Source: Bermanella sp. WJH001 (lineage in GTDB: Bacteria > Pseudomonadota > Gammaproteobacteria > Pseudomonadales > Oceanobacteraceae). From it: a DNA stretch of 64,000 nucleotides. Location: positions 295,155 through 359,154 of the forward strand of contig NZ_JASJOO010000003.1 of NCBI RefSeq assembly GCF_030070105.1, read 5' to 3'. The notes beneath the pieces are model-generated. The model was not told the origin of the DNA. It saw only the letters and a list, made by a program, of their open reading frames with translations, and ran no database searches. Each line of letters opens with the position of its first letter. Within the stretch, counting starts at the first letter, position 1. Made by a program: the position numbers and the translations under genes. Shown in pieces: positions 28,839-35,805 of the stretch.

Positions 28839-29213
28839 CTAGCAGTTTTTAATAATGTCAGACTGAATGTCTGCTTCTAATTTAAGGGGAGACATAAATT
28901 CAACTACGTATTTATTCCGATATTCTTCATCAGCATCTGCCCACCATGGCGATTGCGATATACGTTTTAATAGAAGCTGAGTTTCAAACCTTGATTGATC
29001 AGCAACCTGCCAAGCTAACCATTCCTGTGCTTGCTTCGTTTTTCCTTCCTCATTTAAATATGACACAAGAAGGTCAAACACTTTAAAAGCTAACGAGCTA
29101 GTAAAAGGGCTTCCTTGGGCTTCTTTAAGATATGCTTCAGGGTCAAATTTAACCGCCATCAAGCTTTTATGAAGTGCAAGTAACTCCCAATAATTATCAA
29201 GTTCTAATATCAT
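28839..29213 (-). CDS. Hypothetical protein, 124 aa
   Basis: Not recognised. A helical, soluble protein (LDNYWELLALHKSLMAVKFDPEAYLKEAQGS, then FKVFDLLVSYLNEEGKTKQAQEWLAWQV), resembling a short TPR-like helical protein by pattern only. The ATG at 29213 is chosen; an upstream TTG would add eight residues. It lies 20 bases downstream of the 190-aa secreted orphan on the same strand, so the pair is probably one transcript. Confidence 0.65.
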   Translation of the reverse strand: MILELDNYWELLALHKSLMAVKFDPEAYLKEAQGSPFTSSLAFKVFDLLVSYLNEEGKTKQAQEWLAWQVADQSRFETQLLLKRISQSPWWADADEEYRNKYVVEFMSPLKLEADIQSDIIKNC

Positions 29214-29233
29214 ACTTATCCACTTATAACGCC

Positions 29234-29806
29234 TCAAGAAGAGGCGCCGCTTGCGGCGTCCTTCTTACTTGATTTGTTATGCTTTACTTTGACGTCAGCC
29301 GACTCGTACGAACTAACCATTTTCATATACTCGGGAAGAATATATTCATAATTCGCTTTCAAAAAGGCGCTAACAACAACGGTTACTACAGAATTACCTT
29401 CTTGAATATACGCAACGCTTTCGTAAGGTTGCTGCCTCGACGCCGGATTTATAAACTCTTTTATTAAGATAGTTTTCCCATCATGGGATGTTACCGATTT
29501 TGCATCGTTTACCGTCAGACTAGGTGATTGACTAAGGAACTTTTTTACGTCTGAATTAATGGCTTCTTCGACATTTTTATCACTAAAAACGGCGGAGTAG
29601 ATCACAGCAGGAGAACTATTGAAGTTATACCCCTGCGGTAAAAGCAGGAATATTGCTCCGATCTTTTGCGCCGTTTTTCCATCTTGATAGAACCCATGAG
29701 GCATAGTTAGCCAATATGAACGATCTTCGAAATATCCGAGGATGGAATTCGTTTCTGACATTGCGATTGAAGGCAAAAGCAAAAACAGCAAAAATACTTT
29801 TTTCAT
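29234..29806 (-). CDS. Hypothetical secreted protein, 190 aa
   Basis: Not recognised. Clear signal peptide MKKVFLLFLLLPSIAMSET, then a mixed alpha/beta domain (YWLTMPHGFYQDGKTAQKIGAIFLLLPQGYNF, VNDAKSVTSHDGKTILIKEF, ESVAYIQEGNSVVTVVVSAF) and a Lys/Ser/Ala tail. The ATG at 29806 is preferred because it opens the signal peptide directly. Just upstream lie three CTTGCAAG palindromes (29848-29893), a possible operator. Together with the downstream 124-aa gene it forms a two-gene unit next to a repeat-rich gap. Confidence 0.7.
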   Translation of the reverse strand: MKKVFLLFLLLPSIAMSETNSILGYFEDRSYWLTMPHGFYQDGKTAQKIGAIFLLLPQGYNFNSSPAVIYSAVFSDKNVEEAINSDVKKFLSQSPSLTVNDAKSVTSHDGKTILIKEFINPASRQQPYESVAYIQEGNSVVTVVVSAFLKANYEYILPEYMKMVSSYESADVKVKHNKSSKKDAASGASS

Positions 29807-29847
29807 CGTTTGATCTCGACTAGAGCATAACATTTTAATCATAAGAC

Positions 29848-29893
29848 CTTGCAAGCTTCCCTACCTTGCAAGGTAGCTCAAGCTTGCAAGCTT
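29848..29893. promoter_or_regulatory. Three iterated CTTGCAAG palindromes
   Basis: CTTGCAAG occurs at 29848, 29865 and 29883. The second sits in a perfect 16-base palindrome (CTACCTTGCAAGGTAG) and the third in a perfect 14-base one (AAGCTTGCAAGCTT). They lie 42-87 bases upstream of the secreted orphan ATG, which fits a multi-site operator; they could also be part of the repeat-rich gap that follows. Confidence 0.4.
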
Positions 29894-30015
29894 TGGCTCG
29901 CCTAATTATGCAGCAAGCAAGCCATGAATAACAACGACTAAGCTACCAACAACCATTAGCAACAACTCGACACCCAACAGAAAAACACTCTAGTGGCATG
30001 TTTAACATTAATAAC

Positions 30016-30047
30016 GATGGGTTACGTTCGTGCCTCGCTAACCCATC
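30016..30047. repeat. Dispersed inverted repeat GATGGGTTA...TAACCCATC
   Basis: Nine-base perfect arms around 14 bases. The same arms occur at 48054-48091 after uvrA, so this is a dispersed extragenic element. Confidence 0.7.
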
Positions 30048-30200
30048 CTACTTGTTCGCTAAGTTAGAAGTGGGTAAATAATTCATACTATCTAAGCTGT
30101 GCGCGTGGGAGAAAGGGTACCCGATCAGTTCTCTTCGACACACCCAAGTAAGGCTAAGCCTCGCTTCGAGTATGACTATATTAAAAAGCGCTCAAGGGTG

Positions 30201-30243
30201 AGCCACACTTCGACAGCTCGTTCCTCGCGCTCAGTGTGAACGG
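30201..30243. repeat. Dispersed element with CACACT...AGTGTG arms
   Basis: Begins AGCCACACTTCGACA and ends CTCAGTGTGAACGG. Two related, less symmetric copies start at 50170 and 50362 in the other repeat-rich gap. The TTCGAC...CTCAGTG...GAACGG theme is a widespread extragenic repeat type in bacteria. Confidence 0.7.
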
Positions 30244-30271
30244 TTATTTTTCACGAACACGTTCAGACTTT

Positions 30272-30781
30272 TTCACCCGCAGGTACGGGTTCGTACCATT
30301 TTAATTTTATTAAACCCTGTACGAGTCGAGCCCTGCTCGCGATACCAGCATACTCATTATTGTCATGCTGAAATGATGGTGAATAATTTAGATACTTAAA
30401 ACAACAATCGAAACACATATAATAAAAACCCATTCACCCGCAGATGCGGGTTCGTACCATTTTAATTTTATTAAAATCCTGTAGGAGTCGAGCACTGCTC
30501 GCGATACCAATGCGCTCATTATTGTCATGCTGAAATGATGGTGAATAATTTAGATACTTAAAACAACAATCTAAACACACATAATAAAAAACCATTCACC
30601 CGCAGGTGCGGGTTCTTACCATTTTAATTTTACTAAAACCCTGTACGAGTCGAGCCTGCTCGCGATAGCAATGCTTTCATTATTGTCATGCTGAAAGGAT
30701 GGTGAATAATTTAGATACTTAAAATAACAATCGAAACACACATAATAAAAACCCATTCACCCGCAGGTGCGGGTTCGTACA
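30272..30781. repeat. Tandem repeat of about 161 bp, three copies plus a partial fourth
   Basis: Copies begin (TTCACCCGC) at 30272, 30433, 30595 and 30756, so the period is 161-162 bases; the last is cut after about 26 bases. Each unit can fold into three stem-loops: ACCCGC/GCGGGT, TCGTAC/GTACGA with an inner TTTTAAT/ATTAAAA, and CGAGC/GCTCG. Copies differ by scattered substitutions, some of which break the middle stem (copy 2). No convincing coding frame. It fills most of the gap 29894-30803, which otherwise holds only the two dispersed elements listed. Confidence 0.9.
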
Positions 30782-30803
30782 ACTTCAGCTTTCTTCACGC
30801 CAT

Positions 30804-30840
30804 AAAAAAAGCCCCTGCTATTTAAACAGCAGGGGCTTTG
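30804..30840 (-). terminator. Intrinsic terminator of ssb
   Basis: Ten-base perfect stem AGCCCCTGCT / AGCAGGGGCT (loop of eight) followed on the minus strand by seven T, 27 bases after the ssb stop. Confidence 0.93.
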
Positions 30841-30866
30841 ATATTTTTTATGATGCAATCAATCCA

Positions 30867-31499
30867 TTAGAACGGGATGTCATCATCAAAGTCATCAAAC
30901 GCATTGCTTGGTTGAGCTTGTGGCGCTTGTTGAGGAGCCTGCTGTGGCGCTTGGCGAGGCGCTTGCTGCGGCATGCCTTGTGGTTGACCATAAGGTGAAG
31001 CCGGTGCTTGCTGTGGCGCTTGACCATAAGCCGGTGCACCTTGTGGTTGTGCATATTGTGGCTGAGCTTGCGGGGCTTGTTGAGGGGCTGCTTGCTGTGG
31101 TGCTTGTTGCATACCTTGGTTAGGTGCGTAGCCACCGCCCATGTTGTTGCTGTCGCCTGCGTTGCGGCTATCTAGCATGGTCATTTCGTTTACGATGATT
31201 TTGGTCGAGTAACGCTTGATGCCGTCTTTTTCGTATTCGTCGGTGCGCAGTTTACCTTCCACGTACACTTTTGAGCCTTTTTTCAGGTACTCGCCCATCA
31301 CTTCGGCTAAACGGCCAAATGCTTCAACACGGTGCCATTCGGTTTTGTCTACTTGTTGGCCAGTGTTACGGTCTTTGTAGCCTTCATCGGTGGCTAGGCT
31401 GGCGCTGCACACGGCATTGCCGTTTGGCAGGTAACGCATCTCAGGGTCGCGCCCTAAGGTACCGATGATGATTACTTTGTTGATAGACCCACGTGCCAT
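30867..31499 (-). CDS. ssb: Single-stranded DNA-binding protein
   Basis: 210 residues. N-terminal OB fold ([54 protein letters not shown]), a long low-complexity Gln/Pro/Ala linker (~115-200) and the acidic tip DDDIPF that recruits partner proteins. ATG preceded by AAGGAG. The linker is longer than E. coli's. In Pseudomonas ssb follows the MFS gene beside uvrA; here an 11-kb operon separates them. No LexA box was seen upstream. Confidence 0.97.
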   Translation of the reverse strand: MARGSINKVIIIGTLGRDPEMRYLPNGNAVCSASLATDEGYKDRNTGQQVDKTEWHRVEAFGRLAEVMGEYLKKGSKVYVEGKLRTDEYEKDGIKRYSTKIIVNEMTMLDSRNAGDSNNMGGGYAPNQGMQQAPQQAAPQQAPQAQPQYAQPQGAPAYGQAPQQAPASPYGQPQGMPQQAPRQAPQQAPQQAPQAQPSNAFDDFDDDIPF

Positions 31500-31742
31500 G
31501 CTTGCTCTCCTTCAGTGTTTATGGGGCTTAGCGCCCGATTCACACATAAAATTCGGTTTGTCGCTGTAATAGGTGTTGGTTAAACGGCCCATCTGTCATC
31601 AGTTTGGGCACTGCCTAGGGCGAATGTTGGGGCTGATTATACGTGGCAATTTCGTTTTTCGCGATGCCTATTCTAAGATCAATTACCGCCATTTAGAGAT
31701 GCTTCGCATTACGTCTAATAAAGCCTGATTTCATGGGGGTAA

Positions 31743-31769
31743 GCGCCGGCTGGCTGGCCAATTCGGCGC
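31743..31769 (-). terminator. Possible weak terminator after the lipid-type operon
   Basis: Inverted repeat GCGCCG / CGGCGC starting 6 bases after the last gene of the six-gene operon. There is no following T-run, so it may only pause or stabilise the transcript. The rest of 31500-31742 (ssb promoter region) shows no gene. Confidence 0.3.
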
Positions 31770-31774
31770 GTCTA

Positions 31775-32971
31775 TTAAACAGCGGAGGTTTTTAGGTTTC
31801 GCCTATATAGCCACTGTTTAACCAGCAAGGCGGTAATGGGAAATGTCATGATATACAGCCATAGCACTTCAGTGGCGATACCAAACACCAACCAGTACGC
31901 TATGGCCACACCAATGGCGGAGTCCAGTTGATCAAGGGTTATGAACCAGTATTTTTTATCCTGCGGGACCTCTCCTGCCCCTATGCCCATGCGGCGTTTA
32001 AAAAAGGAGTTAGGCAGTTCACCCAATATATAACCGACCCCTGCAACAAAACCCAGCCACAAAAAGTTGCTATCCCCTCCTAACAAAGCATGGCCAAAAA
32101 GCCATTCACATATCCAACCAATGGGGTAAAAGCACCCTGCACCAAACGCCGTTAACACAGGTACGGCAATGACCCCACGCCATGTTTTGTTGGCACCAAA
32201 CCATTGTGTGTGAATGGGTTTGGCTAAAAAACTGAAATCATTACGGGTCACCAGCATCATATGTAATACCCCACCAATCACCACTGGGATCTGTAAATAC
32301 AAGGCAAGTAAAATAAAGGTTAATGGCGAGTACTGTGAAAATTGCTCAAGCTCTAACCATGCAAACATCACAAAGCCGCCAATGGTTAAACTTAATATTT
32401 GCTTTAATGAGCGGAATTTAAAAAACGGTTTAGAAACCACCATATAAAAACTAAATGCCAGCAACATAATGGCTAACACATTATGTGCAAATGACGGATC
32501 AAATATTTTTTCGATTATCATGGCACCTGCTAAAATAAACACACTCCAAAAAACCGGCATGCCTAAATAACTTAAATTCTTTTGACCATCCACTGCCGTG
32601 CTTTCAACATTGCCCACTTGATTAAACACCGACAGCCTCACACTGCCCGCGCCAATCATTAACATAATAAAAACACAGTAATACCCTTTAAAGCCCCATT
32701 GCAACATGACAATGGCCGGCGCCACTAAATAGATGAGCATGTCCATAAAGCCATCAAGGTAACGACCAAATTCTCGCTCTAAACCATATTTACGGGCCAA
32801 CATGCCATCCAAAGCGTCGGCGGTCATGGCCACAAACAATAACGCCATGGCCAAATAAATATGTTCATTAATAGCAAACATGATGGCAAAAAAAGTAGTG
32901 AAGACGCTGGAGAGCGTCAGCACATCAATGCGATTTAAATCGATAATAAAAAGAGAGGATTTATTGTTCAT
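31775..32971 (-). CDS. Fusion of CDP-alcohol phosphatidyltransferase and CarS-like CTP transferase
   Basis: 398 residues, about ten membrane segments. The N-terminal half has the complete CDP-alcohol phosphatidyltransferase motif: D52-x2-D55-G56-x2-A59-R60-x8-G69-x3-D73-x3-D77, the metal and CDP site. The C-terminal half (about 215-398) has the CarS/DUF46 pattern of CDP-archaeol synthase: GANKTWRG (259-266), GELPNSFFKRRMGIGAG (317-333) and DQLD (347-350). One protein could thus make a CDP-lipid from CTP and transfer its phosphatidyl group to an alcohol, a plausible but unproven reading. Last gene of the operon, 32 bases after the AMP-ligase gene. The substrate may be a diacylglycerol or an isoprenoid lipid. 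Confidence 0.85.
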   Translation of the reverse strand: MNNKSSLFIIDLNRIDVLTLSSVFTTFFAIMFAINEHIYLAMALLFVAMTADALDGMLARKYGLEREFGRYLDGFMDMLIYLVAPAIVMLQWGFKGYYCVFIMLMIGAGSVRLSVFNQVGNVESTAVDGQKNLSYLGMPVFWSVFILAGAMIIEKIFDPSFAHNVLAIMLLAFSFYMVVSKPFFKFRSLKQILSLTIGGFVMFAWLELEQFSQYSPLTFILLALYLQIPVVIGGVLHMMLVTRNDFSFLAKPIHTQWFGANKTWRGVIAVPVLTAFGAGCFYPIGWICEWLFGHALLGGDSNFLWLGFVAGVGYILGELPNSFFKRRMGIGAGEVPQDKKYWFITLDQLDSAIGVAIAYWLVFGIATEVLWLYIMTFPITALLVKQWLYRRNLKTSAV

Positions 32972-33003
32972 AAATGACGACTTCCAATATCTGTGTCACT
33001 AAA

Positions 33004-34659
33004 TTATTGACTGCTTTTTAGCAATGTATTGCGTAACGCTACGCGATCAATTTTGCTGTTGTGTCGACCATCTACCGGCATTTTTTCAATCACATTAATA
33101 TTAAAATGATGCAACCCAGCTGCCTCCAATATTTGCTCAATCTCGCATCGCACATCTGCCGTCATGGTTTGTGAGGACGCCACACTATTTTGGATAAACA
33201 CATGCAACGCATCGTTAACATGAATCAGTGCACTGCGCACTATGCCGGTAACATTATCCATAGCCTGCTCGAGTGGATAGGGTTGAAGCACAGCGTCATT
33301 TAAAACCAAGCTGTCTTTTACTCGGCCAGTTAACCACAGCTGCCCTGTGTCATCTAAAAAACCAGTATCGCCGGTGCGATGCCACACAGGGTAATGATCA
33401 TTTTTATCATGCTGGCTTCGGCGTATTTTGTTTTCAGCATTGGCGCTTGGGTTATCCACATACTGCTTTAATACATGACGGCCACTCACCAAAATTTCAC
33501 CCACATCACCGCGAGCAACATTGTGTTTTAATAGGTCTTGCTCACAAGCAGTTTGCGCAGACACATTGGCAATTAATATTTCTACTTGCTCTGCCGGTTT
33601 TCCGACTAAGTACCCGCGAGAGGTTTGTGAGGATTTGAGATACTGTTTAATTTCGATAGATGAAATAGGCTCCGCTTCGGTTGAGCCATAGACAATGCGT
33701 GCGTAGGCATTAGGAAACGCCGCTAAAATGCCTTTCGCTAATTCAACCGATACCGTCGCCCCACCCACCACTAATGTGGTGACACTGGCATTGGTTTTAT
33801 GATTGGCAAGAGAATAATCCACAAGCTTTTGAATGTACGCAGGGGCACCACTGATGCGCGTTATTTGATATTGCTCTATTTGTTGAATCACTTGTGCGGC
33901 ATCTACTTGTGCCGGTTGCGCTAAATCTACTTTTGGCATCACCGTGGTCATACCACAACTTAAGTTATGCAACACCATCACAGGAAAACACGGGCAATCC
34001 ACATCATTTTTATCATCGGGCCAATGGCTGCGAATGGCTAAATGCTGTTGTATCAAACTGTAGTGGGTGCGGTCTGCCCCTTTTGGTCGCCCAGTGCTGC
34101 CTGAGGTAAACGAAATTAAACCGTGATCCGTCTCGCTGCGTTTTACAACCTGAACAGCCGACAGATCACATTTAGATTTTATTGCTAGCAACTGTTTTGT
34201 TAACGATTTAACACCCAGCCCACTGCCATCAACCGCTAAACGCTCTAATGTCCACATGGGTTTCATTAACCAAAACCATTTTAGTAATGCTTTCATGCTG
34301 ATAATGGCGCGGGCATTTGAATCCGTGATGGCCATTTTTATTTTTTCACGGCCCATGCCGGTATCAATAAAAACAGGAATCATGCCTAATGCCAGTAACG
34401 ACAATGCAATCGCATACAGTTGGCCACTGGGTTTAATCACTACAATGATGCGATCATTCTTTTGCCAGCCTTTTTTTTGCCATAAAGCTTGATAGGTTTT
34501 CATGCTATCTGCCAGTTGTGCGTAGCTGATGGTTTCTTCGCCTAGGCATTGAGTCTGATGCATCTGACTAATATGCAGTGCTAACTTTTCTGGATGGGTT
34601 TTACTTTGCTCAATAAAGCGCTGAACAAAGTTATCATTCAATTGATTTGATGATTCCAT
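33004..34659 (-). CDS. AMP-forming acyl ligase, OleC-like
   Basis: 551 residues in the ANL (acyl-/aryl-CoA ligase) superfamily. Motifs: P-loop SFTSGSTGRPKGADRTH (183-199), YGSTEAEPISSIE, HRTGDTGFLDDTGQLWLTGRVKD and the C-terminal Lys region (NSKIDRVAL). YGSTEAEP with the following GYLVGKPAEQVEILI resembles the OleC clade (beta-lactone synthetases of olefin synthesis), but OleA, OleB and OleD are absent here, so it may instead activate a carboxylate for the GNAT-like enzyme. ATG at 34659 has AAAGGAA upstream; a GTG overlapping the GNAT stop is the alternative. Confidence 0.88.
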   Translation of the reverse strand: MESSNQLNDNFVQRFIEQSKTHPEKLALHISQMHQTQCLGEETISYAQLADSMKTYQALWQKKGWQKNDRIIVVIKPSGQLYAIALSLLALGMIPVFIDTGMGREKIKMAITDSNARAIISMKALLKWFWLMKPMWTLERLAVDGSGLGVKSLTKQLLAIKSKCDLSAVQVVKRSETDHGLISFTSGSTGRPKGADRTHYSLIQQHLAIRSHWPDDKNDVDCPCFPVMVLHNLSCGMTTVMPKVDLAQPAQVDAAQVIQQIEQYQITRISGAPAYIQKLVDYSLANHKTNASVTTLVVGGATVSVELAKGILAAFPNAYARIVYGSTEAEPISSIEIKQYLKSSQTSRGYLVGKPAEQVEILIANVSAQTACEQDLLKHNVARGDVGEILVSGRHVLKQYVDNPSANAENKIRRSQHDKNDHYPVWHRTGDTGFLDDTGQLWLTGRVKDSLVLNDAVLQPYPLEQAMDNVTGIVRSALIHVNDALHVFIQNSVASSQTMTADVRCEIEQILEAAGLHHFNINVIEKMPVDGRHNSKIDRVALRNTLLKSSQ

Positions 34660-34682
34660 ATTGAAATTCCTTTTCTCTCGCC

Positions 34683-35801
34683 TCACAACGCTTTTTCAAA
34701 CAAGCCATAACGACGCTCAACCGGCCCCACCTTGGCATAATGAATAGAGTGATTATCTTCACGCACCATGGCGCCGGATATGTGTTCATAATAATCGTGG
34801 GACCAAACCGTCAACTGCATACTCATAATGGTAAATAAACCACTTGAGCGGTACTTAGGGTGAATGCCTCCGGTTTTGGCTAAGGCTAAACGTGGCTTAA
34901 CCAATAAAGGGTAATGTTCATGGTAATTCACCTCACCCACACTGATGCCCAAACCAGACTGATTAACTAACTCAGAATAATCTGGGTAAACCAAAAAAAA
35001 TCCCGCAATATCACCGTGTTCATCTTTCACTATGACAGAGGTTTTTGGGCACAGTTTTTTAGCAAAACTTTCGCCGCACTGGGCTTTAAACGTTGTTTCA
35101 CTAATGGGTGTATAAGCAAAGTTTTGTTTAAAGATCATATCTACCAATGGATAAAGCTGATCAAGGTGGCTCATCCACGTTTCACCATCTAACTTTTCAA
35201 TGGTGAATTGACCGAGTGAGCTTGCCGCCAACCCCTCTAAGGCTTTTTCAAGCGGTGTTTGCATCTGTATGGCCAGCGCACGGCTGTCTTCATGAATGAA
35301 CGAGGCGTAACCATACTTGATGGTAAAACCAAGTTGCTGCAAAAATTGCGGATAATATTCAGGGTTAGCGGGTTCACCAATAAATGGTTTATTATCAAAC
35401 CCGTCTAGGCGTAAGCGGTTATCGCCATAGGTTGAAAAATTAATGGGGCCGTAGATTCGCGTTGCCCCTTGTTGTTTGGTCCATGATTCAAACTCTGCAA
35501 ATAGCTGTTCATTCACATCAAAATGATTGTGGGTTTCCCAAAAACCAAAATACGCTACTGGCTCATTTTCGATGGTGTTTTGTGGGTGAAAAAACCCCAC
35601 CAAACGCGCACAACCCTCTGCTAAAAAAATTTGCGCCTTTGCGTAATCAAAATACCCATTTGATGCGCTAAATTGTTGCCGTATTTGTGTTTCACTTTCT
35701 GCAATCCAAAGCGGATGTGTTGCATACACACTTTTTGCAATATCAAAAAAACCAGCGGGCAGTGACTGCTCAGGCGTCCAATTAAGATTATGAATTGCCA
35801 T
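34683..35801 (-). CDS. GNAT-fold acyltransferase-like protein
   Basis: 372 residues. The sequence has the shape of the two-domain acyl-CoA N-acyltransferase fold: a conserved turn GPINFSTYGDNRLRLDGFDNKPFIGEP near 115-145, as in uncharacterised GNAT-like proteins with GPxNFS motifs, and a C-terminal GGIHPKYRSSGLFTIM segment resembling the acetyl-CoA-binding loop (R/Q-x-x-G-x-G/A). It may transfer the acyl group activated by the adjacent AMP-ligase, with which it overlaps or abuts. Four bases after the dikinase stop. The acceptor is unknown. Confidence 0.75.
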   Translation of the reverse strand: MAIHNLNWTPEQSLPAGFFDIAKSVYATHPLWIAESETQIRQQFSASNGYFDYAKAQIFLAEGCARLVGFFHPQNTIENEPVAYFGFWETHNHFDVNEQLFAEFESWTKQQGATRIYGPINFSTYGDNRLRLDGFDNKPFIGEPANPEYYPQFLQQLGFTIKYGYASFIHEDSRALAIQMQTPLEKALEGLAASSLGQFTIEKLDGETWMSHLDQLYPLVDMIFKQNFAYTPISETTFKAQCGESFAKKLCPKTSVIVKDEHGDIAGFFLVYPDYSELVNQSGLGISVGEVNYHEHYPLLVKPRLALAKTGGIHPKYRSSGLFTIMSMQLTVWSHDYYEHISGAMVREDNHSIHYAKVGPVERRYGLFEKAL

Positions 35802-35805
35802 AAGA

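Noticed and set aside
30272-30781. CRISPR-like array in the repeated region
   Set aside because: The whole 161-base unit repeats, with no unique spacers and no short repeat core, and no cas genes are present.
30848-31135. 95-aa minus-strand frame rich in His, Lys and Arg
   Set aside because: It lies in another frame of the repetitive Gln/Pro linker of ssb; the ssb reading is clearly the real one.
31775-32971. Plain phosphatidylglycerophosphate or phosphatidylserine synthase
   Set aside because: The N-terminal motif would fit, but the second half with CarS-type signatures makes a simple housekeeping enzyme unlikely.
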